64,000 nt of DNA from Xanthostigma xanthostigma (Eukaryota > Arthropoda > Insecta > Raphidioptera > Raphidiidae). Under the pieces are notes generated by a model that searched no databases, had not been told where the DNA came from, and saw only the letters and a program-made list of their open reading frames with translations. This document shows positions 21,481-32,690 of the stretch, one piece after another (positions within the stretch are counted from its first letter, which is position 1; every line of letters starts with the position of its first letter). The position numbers were made by a program, and so were the translations under genes. The stretch lies in NCBI GenBank assembly GCA_963575645.1, contig OY754464.1, forward strand, positions 6,262,001 to 6,326,000. Direction: 5' to 3'.

Positions 21481-21676
21481 CTATTGTCGGAAGTTTTATG
21501 TTATATATATTTTTGCCCTATATCATTTCCACTTTCATTGTGTTGTTGCTTTAATGGCTTTGTTTACCGCGTTTCAACGTTCAAGCAAAGTCTTGTCGGT
21601 TGTTATTTGCTTCATTTCCATTACTATTTCATATTGCTATGACCACCGACCGGCCTTATAACTATCGATATAAAAG

Positions 21677-22292
21677 TAGTGATGTATCATGTGTCCACAT
21701 GGGAGCTGACTCCGTGCGCTCCGCTCACTAAAAAGAGTCGCTCAGAGCGAGTCGTTCAAAGGAGCGACACTAGACAGGACGCACTACACAAGAGTGCAGA
21801 CTGCAGAGGTGTGAACTGTCATCATACATGCTCAGGCGTCATGTAGCATTGCACAATGCACAGCACAATACACACACTCAGCTCTGAGCTCATTTTAATA
21901 TGATTCTAAATATATTATTCGCATTTCGGATAAACTATAAAGTATAATAAAAGCTTAACAATAATAATGTTTATTGTTACAATATTATATCTTTGTCAAC
22001 GACGTCAATGTGAATGGCTTAAGTCACTGTAAGTTTAGTACTATTGCACTTACAGTGTGTCATTCAACATTAAATGACTCAGCAAAGATAACTCCGTACG
22101 TGCAAAATTCACTAGTGCCTCTGTGGCCTGTGCTGTGTGCGCTCTGTAAATGTGCGAATGCAACAGTACAGAATAGCTCAGCACATAGCAATGGCGCTCG
22201 GAGTGAGTCATTCACAAAAAAGAGCGACTCGCTCCGCTCCGTGAAAGGAGTCGTTCATTATGAACGGCTCGCTCAGGAACGACACATCACTA
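21677..22292. mobile_element. hAT-like element, TAGTGATGTATC ends
   Basis: The left end TAGTGATGTATC and the right end, reverse complement TAGTGATGTGTCG, form the termini. Subterminal GAGTCGCTC/GAGCGACTC units are dense on both sides (21735-21775 and 22195-22285). Flanks TATAAAAG and AAAAGAAG do not form a clean 8-bp duplication. The plus-strand open frame 21974-22423 overruns the right end and is unlike a transposase, so I treat it as chance. Confidence 0.7.
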
Positions 22293-22519
22293 AAAGAAGT
22301 TGTGTGCCAGACAAAGTTAATCTAGGTATTTATAAATACGGGAAGGAAAAAAAGAGTGGTACCGATTTGAGTGTGTTCATTCGCGCATATTGTGATAAAA
22401 CATACATAGTTTTTTTGGTTTAATCAAAAAAATTGATACATAACTGATGAGGGTATATTAATACGCTTGCTTACCCGTTTATACCTGACAACTTCACAGT
22501 TGTGCTGCGGGGAGAGTAG

Positions 22520-22713
22520 GCAACTTTTATTTTTCCAATTCCTTGTCATTTTCTCTCACCTAATGCTCGATTTTTATGATTAACAAATCGGGGAAGTTTA
22601 TCCAAAAAAGATAATTAGAATTTATTTTATTTAACAGCATCGGTACGCGATTTAGCTAGGCAACCCATTTGCAATTTATCAATGAATATAATAATAATAT
22701 CCTCTAAAAAATA

Positions 22714-22748
<35 letters not shown>

Positions 22749-23235
22749 CGTTTAACGTCCGTTTCTCGACTTTATGTCATAACAGACGCCATTCGCACCA
22801 TTAATATTTTTTTATACCACACTTCCCGTTATTTTCTACAAATTTTAATTTTCAACTTAATTAATATCAATATCAATGAAGGAATTTTTAGGAAATTAGG
22901 TAGGTAAATTATGAGAATAGGAGATTGACAGATAATCGGCCATGGCCTTGAATAAGGAACCATCTCGATATTTATCTGGAATTGTTGAGGGAAACCATGG
23001 AAAACCTCAACAAGATGGCCGGTACAGGAATGACCGTTTCTCGGCGAGAGGCAGTAGGAAAACGTCCTAGTCACATCTGCCCCCGCCGGGATTCGAACCC
23101 GGTACCTCCCGAATGCGAGTCTAGTGCTCTCACCGCTATTATCAATGAATATATTATATCTAACATTTAATCTTTGTCATCGTCAAATAACAGATGAGGG
23201 TATATATTTCTAAAAACGGATCTTAAAATCGTTCT
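22520..23235. mobile_element. arm of the CAAATAACAGATGAGGGTA family, split by a SINE
   Basis: CCAATTCCTTGTCATTTTCT, ATTAACAAATCGG, TTTAGCTAGGCAACC and CAAATAACAGATGAGGGTAT match, in order, 63735-63905. Here the match is interrupted between 22690 and 23145 by a tRNA-derived SINE. The family appears to have long inverted arms. Confidence 0.7.
22691..23145 (-). mobile_element. tRNA-derived SINE, copy 1
   Basis: The minus strand begins at about 23143 with a tRNA-like head: GCGGTGAGAGCACTAGAC (box A region) and GGTTCGAATCC (perfect box B consensus). A body follows, shared with copy 2 (CATGGTTTCCCTCAACAA, CATGGCCGATTATCTGTC, GGACGTTAAACGCATTA), and an ATT-repeat tail at 22691-22746. TTATCAATGAATATA flanks both ends. 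Transcription would be by RNA polymerase III; mobilisation would need a LINE. Confidence 0.9.
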
Positions 23236-23916
23236 TAGATACAGGTGAAGTTAATAAAAAAAAAGCTTCCATCAAATCGATATCGTCTTAAATGCTCGAG
23301 ACAAATCCGTCGTGACACTTGTGTGTTGAAAAATGACGATAAGAAGCTATAGATACCAGCATCATTCTGCTCTGAGAACGGACGTATCGTATTACTTAGG
23401 GTACTCTTAACAAAATTACAAACCGTTTTGTATTAGGCCTTGGTACAGCCCTCAGCGTGTTAGAAACGGTTGGCATCACGTACACACCACACACACTATC
23501 ACTATACATCTATAGAGAAACTGTAGATGTATAGGAAACAAAAAACTGCACAGAAACGGTATTAGTGCAGCGTTTCTCAAACGTGGGGTGGTCCGCGAAC
23601 TCATCTCTGATCTCCGGTTGAACCGTATAAACGCTGTCCGACAAGCAACGATTCTATACACTATGCAGCGATCTGGAACGCAACTTTGTAAGTGACCAGA
23701 GCTATACAGTTCGACTGGCGACGGCCAAACTATTTAAACGCCGTCCTGAAAACTGATATTATGTTGTTTACACTACACACTTAAACTTATCCTGCAAAAT
23801 TCACATTTAAAGAATAGTTGTAGATTTGTTTTTGAAGTCTTGTGTAAAGCAGTTTCACTTAAAAAAGAAAACTGAATTAGATATTCTTTATTTATATTTT
23901 TTATTTTATGTTATTA
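23236..23916. other. no gene seen
   Basis: AT-rich with a short palindromic stretch (ATAGAGAAACTGTAGATGTA). The open frame 23476-23661 has no domain. Confidence 0.4.
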
Positions 23917-24361
23917 CTAGCCGTTACCCGCGGTTTCGCACGCGATTGAGACACATTATTTGGCACAGTTACTCCTTTCTCGACGTAGACCCCTCTAATG
24001 AATTTCAAAATTGATGACATTTACGTGATCAACGTCCTGACAAACCTTGAAAATGACACCCATGTTGATTTTTGGACAATTTACCTCTTTTCACCCTCTG
24101 AAGGGGTTGTTTTTGAAAAAGCATAAAACACGTGTTTATTTATTTGTTATGACAGGACTCCAGGAGTAATCCTGGGTATTTTCGAATTGATACATCTCTC
24201 TTATATGATTTCTCCATGCAAAATTTGAACCCTTGTTACACCCTTTTAGGGGTTGAATTTTCAAAAATCCGTTTCAGCCCAATCCGTCCAGCGGTTTGAG
24301 CTGTGCGTTGATAGATCAGTCAGTCAGTCGATCAGTCACGGTTTCCTTTTATATATTTAGA
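23917..24361 (-). mobile_element. non-autonomous Helitron, full length
   Basis: Read on the minus strand it starts TCTAAATATATAAAAGG after an A and ends CGCGGGTAACGGCTAG before a T. This is the Helitron TC...CTRR pattern with A/T insertion. GATCTATCAACGCACAGC and repeated GACT units follow the 5' end. There is no helicase; length is 445 bp. Confidence 0.85.
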
Positions 24362-24611
24362 TTATTTTATATTATCAAGGAATCCGCGACAATTTTTCCA
24401 ATTTCGGAGGGATCCTTAGCCGAAAAAGATTAGGAGATGCTGGTAGAGTAAGTCTTGCAACTTCCAGAGAAAATTAGTTTTTTTTCCGTTTCTCTTAAAT
24501 GTTATGGTATGTTTATAACGAACTTAACAGTTAACGTTAGGTTACATAACAGTGAATTTATTTGCGACAATTTTTCGATTATAAAAATGTCCCTTTCGTT
24601 ATAATTGCAAC

Positions 24612-24800
24612 AAGCGACCCGGTCGGCCTTCGCCCGAATTTGTAATTTGCTACCGTGTTTTCGTCGACTTACATTGCAAAATTGATCTCCACGAAAAGCG
24701 CTTTTATTTTAACGCTTTAAAATATAGCCTATGTTCATCCTGAATGTCCATTTTAAATATTATGGTGGAAAATGTTTTGAGCTTATTTGGCTTCGAATTT
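24612..24800 (-). mobile_element. Helitron 3' fragment, GCGACCCGG family
   Basis: CGACCCGGTCGGCCTTCGCC, CACGAAAAGCGC and ATATAGCCTATGTTCATCC match 54714-54880. The terminal CTAG is not preserved (CAAGCGACC). It is a decayed partial copy. Confidence 0.6.
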
Positions 24801-24899
24801 ATACTGGACGAAGAATGTTGAAATTTGGTATATGTATAAAGTAAATAAAACATTTTTTTTTCAAGTGCATCGCGTGACATCAAATGAAATGACTCTTTA

Positions 24900-25151
24900 G
24901 GGGCCATTCAAGTATTACGTAAGCAGAATTTTAGTAATTACCCCCCCCCCCCTCGCCCTTGTCAGTAAAAGTAAGCAAAGCTATTACCCCTCCCCCTTAT
25001 GCTTACGTAAACATTGGTATATATTTTTTTGAAGTCTGTTCAAGTTTCGTTATTGTTATAAATAAATATTGCTGACGTCATCACAATCTAGATCCCCCCC
25101 CCCGTCCCTCACGGTGCCCCTTTGGTGCTTACGTAATTCTTGAATGGCCCC
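24900..25151. mobile_element. PIF/Harbinger-like MITE
   Basis: The TIR GGGGCCATTCAAGTATTACG then TAAGC is matched at the right by GCTTACGTAATTCTTGAATG then GCCCC. TTA lies on both sides (24897-24899 and 25152-25154), fitting the 3-bp duplication of PIF/Harbinger. The 252-bp interior has C-runs (24942-24955 and 25094-25103) and internal TTACGTAA copies that echo the termini. Confidence 0.8.
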
Positions 25152-25154
25152 TTA

Positions 25155-25990
25155 TAAGAAATACAAATCTATTTTTCTAAATAGTAGGTAAATTAAAATT
25201 GCATTGATATTAAAGAAAATATACGAAATCGAGCATCCCTCCCCTCTATTTCCGAAACTACTGAGTCCAAAATTTTGAAGAAAAAAAAAAGGAAATATTG
25301 GGTGTCGCTCATAGTTAACACGAAAATTTAATCGTAAGGAAAAGACAATACATTTTTTAAATATTTTTAGTTCAATTCAATGCCAGACTCAGATTTATAT
25401 ACGAAACGGGGCACAAACTTACATTTTAGTCATTCTAATAAGCATAGGATAAAGCGCACACTAATTATGGCTGAAAGCTCAAAGTTCTAAGCTTTTGCGT
25501 TACGTAAAACGTAAACACACTCAACTGAGCTTTACACACAGTAACACTGATTGCATCTGACCGTCGGTTGCGGAACGGAGACGGTAAATAAGACGTACAC
25601 ACAGGAAGAAAGAGATAGAGGAAGGGGTGGTTAGTGGAATCATAGACTTATGCAGAGCATTGACTAAGCATTCGCTAAAACAACTATGTCAATAATATGA
25701 AAAAAATATCGAATATTTTCAAATATTAATACGGTATAGTTTGCAAGACTGCCACTATCGCGGCGGCTGCATTAACATTCAAGCAGTCAACCTTTCTTAT
25801 ATTTGAAGTATGAATAATAGAATGAACTTAGAATTTTTCTATCAGAAATTAGATGAATTACAAAACTTACTCATTGTTAAATATTTGTTTACATGTTTTG
25901 ACGCTATGATGAATAAACTTATATCTATCTATTATCTAAGTAGTAGGTATCCTATGTAAGTCCTAATAATATAGTATTAAAGTAACATCA
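25155..25990. other. no gene seen
   Basis: No open frame or repeat I can define, apart from CACTATCGCGGCGG at about 25752, also near 12016. Confidence 0.4.
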
Positions 25991-25993
25991 TGT

Positions 25994-26190
25994 GGCGCTC
26001 GGTCTCCTTCAATAGCAGAATACCTCCGTCAAAACGGCATGCGTTATTGAAGATGAGTTAACTATGAATTCCAATAATTGTAACTGTAAAACAAACATTT
26101 TTTTAGTGTTAACTTGTCTTCAACAAAGTTTGCCGCTTTGACAGCGGTATTCACTATTCTGCAATATAAGGAGACCAAGCGCGGTCTCCT
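25994..26190. repeat. imperfect foldback repeat
   Basis: GGTCTCCTTCAATAGCAGAA on the left and the inverse of TTCTGCAATATAAGGAGACC on the right pair, as do CGTCAAAACGGCA and TGCCGCTTTGACAGCGG. It is a small hairpin-forming element of about 197 bp. Confidence 0.6.
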
Positions 26191-27395
26191 TAAATATTAA
26201 TAGAAATTAATAGAAATAAAAAAAATTTCAGAGTAAAACAATTATTTTTTTAGGGGATCTTTTGCGATATTTCAACTTGTAGTTGGAGGGAGTTAGCAAC
26301 CCTGTTTTTGATATTTTGCGCGATCTATTTTCTATAGGTCAATGAGAAGACTTGAAGAAGCAAAACAGAACGTTCGCCGCAAGTCGCAACCAGCATACGT
26401 ATGTACGTACGTACGAGTTCCATACATAAGTAACGCAACGCGTCTTGATAAATTAGACCCATTAACCTCGATTGAGAACGGCGCTCCGGTGCCATCTGCG
26501 AAAGCACGCGAACTTTTGTCTATTTGAAACCAATATTGATGTTGAACCATAAAGGCTCAGTGAAACCAGTGATGCCAGATTTTTTTTCATTTTCTTACCG
26601 ATTCATTGTAACCGAATCAAAAATAATTTACACGTCCGAATGGAGATTGAAAATGTCTTTTAAATGAGGCGTCACAAGCCTTCCAATTTGGAAATTTAGG
26701 CCTGGCAAGTGTCATACTGAGAGGATTGAAGCGAGGGTGAACTTTTTACGCTATTTTAATAGTAATTTAAAAAATAAAAAGCCCGACCTGTTTCAGGGTT
26801 TCTTATAATACTTTGGGTAGGTAAGTGTCACGTATACTTAGCCTTCTTGTTGCTTGTACGTAGACTACAGAATAATGACGTCACCGTTTGTTAGATAGGT
26901 AGACAATTTTCAATTGGCAATAACTTTCTTATATTTATCGATATTTTTTTTATACGAAAAAATACAGTTAAATTATTTTTTTATCTTCATTAATCTATTT
27001 TAATAATCAGTAAAAAATAGGACAATATCCAAATTGGGTCGACTATAGATCCCTATTTAATCATTGTTCCCAGTAATAAAATAATCACGTCTTGTAAAAT
27101 TTGAGCTCCGCCATTTATACACCGTGTCTTTTATAAATATAGTAATTTTAAAATGCAATACAATTTGTCACAAGTTTAGAATATGAATAAAACATATTTA
27201 TTTATAAAACCGTCTGTTTGGAAGGATCGCGTCGCGCTTTAAATAATGCAATAGTTATTAAAATTAGACCACATAAATTTAGAGAGGACTTTGGTATTTC
27301 ATCATACATTCAAATGACGCCACAGTACAAGGTAAGCAGATCATACAGAGGTTGCCTCGTTTCGTTGAATGGTTTGTTTGTGGGCCCTTGCCCAA
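26191..27395. other. no gene seen
   Basis: Several short open frames at 26325-26550 overlap on both strands in a slightly GC-richer patch. None shows a domain. The rest is AT-rich. Confidence 0.4.
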
Positions 27396-27490
27396 GTCTC
27401 CCACGTCACAAGATACTGTTCCCTGAGTGGTCCCTACTCAAAACAAGCACGAAAAATAGCCCTGGTTCTAATTTTGAAGTCCATTTTATA
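27396..27490 (+). mobile_element. fragment of the CACACGAGG TIR family
   Basis: CACAAGATACTGTTCCCTGA, GCACGAAAAATAGCC and TTCTAATTTTGAAGTCCAT match 1200-1290 and 5338-5422. It is truncated on both sides. Confidence 0.75.
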
Positions 27491-27510
27491 TGAACTGTCC
27501 GCCAGCTGAC

Positions 27511-28882
27511 GTAGAATAGCTGCGGTGAAAGATGAAGTCACCGCGTCATAGTGACGTGAACGCATTGCGCCCGCCTTCTAGCTTGCTATTGGCTGTTTCG
27601 GAGATCCATGTTCGTCGAGTGTTCATTTTTATTATACCGCTATAAGTGGATATGTCGAATTTATTCCACACGCCACTGTCTGGGGGCAAGTAGGCGTTCA
27701 CTACCATATTATTGATGACGTGCCTGGCTTCAACTCTCACCGCGGACACTATAATTCCCCCACTCACGTTGAACCGAGACAACCTCTGCAATCTACAGAC
27801 CTTGGCCGCAGTAGTCTTCATTAAAGTTGTATTAATGGCGGCGCTCAAATATTATACCCTGAACGGTGGCCAACAGTTTGCATCTATAGACCCCGTCCAG
27901 GAGGAGGCCCCTGCTGTTCCGTGTTTCAACGGACTCCTGCGGCCAGGGCGACAGGTGTTTTCGCAAACTTTCGTGTGCGCACGCAAGGATAAAGTTTTTT
28001 TTTTATTAATTTATTTATTTATCGAACGCTTCAACTTTAACAACTCGACGCGAACCACTAATAAAAAGTTTTTTTTTAAGACGGATCGTAAAGGAAATGA
28101 ACGGTAAAGATAAAAACTAGTTTATCTATTCGTTTATCTGCAGTGTTACCACGAATCTAATACGGAAACTAAACGCCACGGAAAAATGGTAGTTAGATGT
28201 AGTTAGACGAATAATAATAATACTAATGCGTTTAACGTCCGTTTCTCGACTTTGTCGTATCAGACGCCATTCGCACCATTGCTATTTTCCATGTATCACA
28301 CTATTATTTTCTACATTTTTAAACTTCCACTTAATTAATAGCTAATGGGCGAATGATGGAATTTTAGGACGTTAGGAGGCAAATTTTGATCGCAGGCGTT
28401 TGACAGGTAATCGGCCATGGCCATGAATAAGGAACCATCTCGATATTTATCTGGAATTATTGAGGGAAACCATGGAAAACCTCAACAAGATGGCTGGTAC
28501 AGGAATTACCGTTTCTCGACGAGAGACAGCAGGAAAAGTTCCAGCCGGGCCCCCGCCGGGATCTGAACCCGGTACCTCCCGAATGCGAGTCTAGTGCTTT
28601 CATCTCTACGCTACACTGCTAGTTAGACAAATATAGCTGTATAGTGCCCGCGGTGAGAGTTGAAGCCAGGAACGTCATCAATAATATGGTAGTGAACGTC
28701 TAGTTGTCCGCAGACAGTGGCGTGTGGAATAAATTCGACATATCCTTTTATAGCGGTAGAATAAAAATAAACACTCGACGCACATGGATCTCCGAAACAG
28801 CCAATAGCAAGCTAGAAGGCGGGCTCAATGCGTTCACGTCACTATGACGAGGTGGCTTCATCTTTCGCCGCAGCTGTTCTAC
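27511..28882. mobile_element. 1.37-kb foldback element with 243-bp arms
   Basis: Left arm 27511-27753 and right arm 28640-28882 are inverted copies of equal length. They share GAAAGATGAAG, CATAGTGACGTGAACGCATT, CTAGCTTGCTATTGGCTGTT and GTTGAAGCCAGG. The internal region holds an unassigned tract (27754-28200) and a SINE (28212-28619). The open frame 27712-28107 spans an arm and part of the spacer, and shows no domain. Confidence 0.88.
28212..28619 (-). mobile_element. tRNA-derived SINE, copy 2
   Basis: Same order as copy 1: a tRNA-like head at 28546-28619 with GGTTCAGATCC (box B with one inserted/changed position) and AAAGCACTAGACTCGCAT, then the shared body, then an ATT tail at about 28212-28222. 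TAGTTAGAC followed by a near-match flanks both ends (28200-28208 and 28620-28628). It inserted next to the right arm of the foldback element. Confidence 0.88.
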
Positions 28883-30920
28883 CACATATTAGATTTGGAT
28901 ATTGTCATGTTTTTTGTTTGATATTTCAAACTGTATTTTACTGTTAGGTATATGCCGCCCCGTAAACAAAACGATTGTCTAAAAAGTCAAAACACGATTG
29001 AAATTTACGTCAGGTTATGTCGATTTTGGCTAGATGCCAAACATTTAACTGAGCACTTTTTTGCATACCCGAACGAAATTTGCATTATTTACAGGCTGAC
29101 TTGAAATTGTCTTTTCAATTTTTTTTTCGTACGATGTCTTTCAATTGGTTGAGCGATCTAATTATAGGAAGTTTCCATTTGACGAAAATACAAATAATAA
29201 TGGGGTTGCGTTATGATAATAGCAGCGCATAAATGTCATCATCAGATATCCCCAAGTTATAGCCTGTTATTTAAATTAGTTTTTGAGCTGCATTTACCGT
29301 CAGCACATTAGTAGAAATAAGCATCTGTTACTGTCATATCATCTATCTCATTCAGTCAACACCCTTGACGGTACGTATGTCGTTCATAAACCTATACAAT
29401 ACACGGCACACGGCTTATGACAGTAGTGACTAGTGTTACAGTGGATATCGTTATTTGCCGTCACCAATGTTTGAAAAACGTTACACACTGATGTGATTTA
29501 GGATGTATGCCCACTCATCATTCCAAATTTCACGCATTTGTAAAAAAGTAAGCGATGTTTTTTTTTTCGAGCAAAGTCGCTGAATTGTTGATGTTCAAAC
29601 GCCTCCATAAGTCAGGTGCCCAGATACTGGTCAAGATTGACATTAACGAAACTGTAGGTAGTAAAGGTTAGAAAGTTCATATAATAAATACCTTTGAATA
29701 CTCCAGCCTACACATCAAGTTTATCAATACTGTTGAATAGGCCTGTATAGTTCAATGGTAGATTGGAACATTTATGTCAGTGAAGTCTGGTGGAATTGAT
29801 TTCTGAAATGTCATCCCTCAGAGAAATTCGACTTGCGAGAGAGAGAGAGAGAGATCGGCTAATAGACAATTAAAATCAACTCAGCATGATAATCCATTCG
29901 GATCTATCCTATATTATTATTTGTTTCAACTAAGTGGTAAAATATAGTTAAAATGTAGTACCTTCTCTCTCTCTCTCTCTTGCCTGTATCGGACAGATAC
30001 CTACGCTAGCGGCTAGCGACGCTTGAGTATTCACTGGGTGCAGCACCGTCTACCGACCGCAATTTTTTATGCTCTTATAACATTGTGTCAAATGAGCATT
30101 TTTCAAATAACTAATAATAATTAATTAAACGAAACCTTTAATTTAATAATTATTATTTGGAAAAATGTAAAAAAAATAAATATTATGCGACGTTTACTTC
30201 CGTGAAGACTACTAGCGCCGCTAGCGGGCAATAGAGCGGTATTGAATTGCCTTGTTATTATTGTTTTAAACCGCGAAGCTTCCAAAATAAACGATATGGC
30301 AGGGAGCGCGACCGAAGCGACGTCTGACGGTCACATGAAATCATAATTCTATAACCGTTGCATGATTTATTGATCATTTTGTCCACAGCTCACGCTCCCC
30401 TCTTTGCACTCTGCACATAACTAGATGGGGAGACACGATTAGAACGACTCCCCTGTAATATGCTCTGCCAGTTATGGATATAAGAGCGATCGACGACAGG
30501 TAAGAATCAACGACTAGCCTACTTAAGGAACAAAATAAATTCTGTGAGCTCGGAAAACGAAAAAGCACTTCTCGTGTTATGCCAATTTGTTATACGTATA
30601 TAAATTTTATCGATAAACAGCGCAACTGAACATATTTTACCTATAATCGACACGAGATTGCTACAACAGAAGGGTGTATGCACATATCTACATTACATAG
30701 TACATACATTTTACCCTCGTCCACATAATACGGGATATTCGAAACATTTTCGAAATGGGAATCAAATAAAGTCAATTTAAACGTGACAGATATATTCAAT
30801 TTAGGTATTTTTTTTTATAACCGGTGACAATAAATTCTGTAGGTACCTACTGTAATAGATCGCGTTATATTTTTTTATAACTATATAGGTATACAGATAA
30901 ATATATCCAAATCTTTGAAT
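28883..30920. other. no gene seen; two microsatellites
   Basis: GAGAGAGAGAGAGAGA at about 29838-29853 and CTCTCTCTCTCTCTC at about 29966-29981 are inverted microsatellites about 110 bp apart. 30000-30070 and 30190-30240 contain CTAGCGGCTAGCG and GCCGCTAGCGG patches. No exon or transposase is recognised. Confidence 0.45.
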
Positions 30921-30924
30921 GTCT

Positions 30925-31062
30925 GAATAGAACTCTTCAAATAAATAAAATAATCGACCAATTTTTTTCAGACTATATATTGACAAAAATAATAAACTTA
31001 TAAATCAATATTTCACTAGATGACGATTCGATCCGGATTTGGATCTTCTTCAGAAATAATCT
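30925..31062. mobile_element. Penelope-like arm with hammerhead-like core, left part
   Basis: GTCTGAATAGAACTCTTCAA, ATAAATAAAATAATCGACC and CAGACTATATATTGACAAA match the arm of 18828-19054 in order. The minus strand at about 31023-31053 reads CTGAAGA, a GATCC/GGATC stem with AAATCC loop, then GAATCGTC, one base longer than the canonical hammerhead core. Its inverted partner lies at 31705-31735 beyond an inserted element. Confidence 0.65.
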
Positions 31063-31635
31063 AAAAAAATTGGTTGTCTGTAAGGTCGGTTTACGGACGA
31101 TAGTTTTACGTGATAACGTATTCCGCTCGAATATCATATTTAATAATAGGTACATAACCTAAATTTTAGTAGCTGTCAAACTATATTTTTACCGACTAAT
31201 AATTTGATCAACCAAAGCAAAATACATATTTTTAAGCAATTATAAAAGACATTTAAAAGAATGTATATATATTATATATTTGTTAACAAACCGTATAATT
31301 TATCTGAGCTGTTATGAAATGCAGATATCTCCCAAGATTTGTTTTTGATACAAAATGTAGCTGCGTTTGTGTACAAACTATCAATTGATCAATACATTTC
31401 CATTCGTTGTGAATAATATCATATTTTATCCATAATGACGGCGATCAGTTATTTTTAACAAAATAAAATGACATTTATTAATTATTATTAGCGCCATATT
31501 GCCATTGCCGATCGTGCCTCTCTATCGCTTATATCGCGCTCTCGCTTGCACTCTCAGGCTCAGGCGGAACGTTACACTTTTTCGTGTGTGCAGCTGGTGT
31601 TTCATCAATTTATAAGACGTTATTACGTCAAAAAT
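31063..31635. mobile_element. ACGTGATAACGT family copy inside a palindrome
   Basis: TTGGTTGTCTGTAAGGTCGG, TTTACGGACGATAGTTTTAC and GTGATAACGT at the left, and GGAACGTTACACTTTTTCG, TTTCATCAATTTATAAGACG and TTATTACGTC at the right, are the reverse of 35322-35875. It separates the two inverted pieces of the Penelope-like palindrome, so it inserted after that palindrome formed. Confidence 0.75.
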
Positions 31636-31704
31636 ATATAAAAATTAATTAGTATATCTACTTATTTATTGGAAATAAGTAGATATACTAATTAATTTTT
31701 ATAT
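31636..31704. repeat. perfect 31-bp-arm hairpin
   Basis: ATTAATTAGTATATCTACTT then ATT, a 7-base spacer, and the exact inverse. Arms are 31636-31666 and 31674-31704. It lies between the ACGTGATAACGT element and the right Penelope-like arm (TTTCTGAAGAAGATCC at 31717). Confidence 0.9.
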
Positions 31705-31739
31705 TTTTTAGATTATTTCTGAAGAAGATCCAACTACTG

Positions 31740-32690
31740 GGCGGTTCTTATGATATTCAACTTGGACTTTCAGTTACCTTGAAGTGTTCAGTATGTTTTA
31801 ATTTCATTGTATACACAGATTGTTCCATAATAATTTGATCAGCTGTTGTTAAGTTAACACAATTCGCCGTGTTTACTATACTGTGACGTCATTCTTGTAC
31901 TATATACAAACAAGTTTACACGTATCGTTTAGTGCAGGTTATACTCACGAGTGTGTTGTGGATATATGCGTGTTTACTACAAGTGTGACGTCTGTTCTGA
32001 TGTCTTGTAGAACGTACCTTACCTACACTTGGATAAAGTCGCGAGTCCATAGTTTTGAAATTTGCACATCCTGCACGTTCGATCGTACGTACAATAATAA
32101 CGACAGTAGCAGACTAATTAGACGGGTTCACATGTCTTTTGATGTATCACATCTATTGTGTACCGCCATAAATATGTGTGTAATAACCGCGAGTCGGGTT
32201 CACCTGTCGTCAGCAATCGACTAGTGCCATCTCTCCCTTGCCTCCTTCTCCCGCCCCCCGACCCAAAACATGTATATCTTTTGTGTTCAGAGTAAACAGA
32301 GAAACCGCAGTTCGCTCAAATTCTGAACACATATACAGCGATGTTTCTGTGTTAAGTCGCGTTCAGACGTTAAGAATTGAACGAATAGAGCTCATTGTAA
32401 CAGTTTTATCCTTGCCCGACTGTTATTTGGTGAGAACGCAATTTAAAGTTGTCAATAATAATAGCGCACTCGTTGATAGTCTCTCGATTACAACCACATA
32501 CAAAATACCCGATTATGTGATGACTAATAAAATATGTTTTTTGCGCCCCGCCCCCCCAGAAAAACATTTTTTTCCTTTTATTATCGTACAGTAAAAAGAA
32601 GACTTACTGTGTCATTATTAGTTTAAGAGATAAAGTTTTGTATGCTTGAAAAAATGCGAGAAAATTGTTTTGAAAAAAGTACAAAAAATT
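31740..32690. other. unassigned region with two chance open frames
   Basis: Plus-strand open frames 31883-32224 and 32238-32594 show no domain and no good codon-usage contrast. I found no repeat partners in the window for this stretch. Confidence 0.35.

Noticed and set aside
21974-22423. 149-codon plus-strand open frame
   Set aside because: It lies mostly inside a hAT-like non-autonomous element, overruns its end, and has no transposase motifs.
23085-23143. Functional tRNA gene
   Set aside because: Box B is perfect, but the tRNA-like head continues into a shared SINE body and ATT tail, and a second copy exists at 28.5 kb.
27712-28107. 131-codon plus-strand open frame
   Set aside because: It begins in one arm of a foldback element and ends in low-complexity sequence; no domain or splice context.
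31883-32594. Two consecutive plus-strand open frames
   Set aside because: No domain, no splice or promoter context, and composition similar to surroundings.
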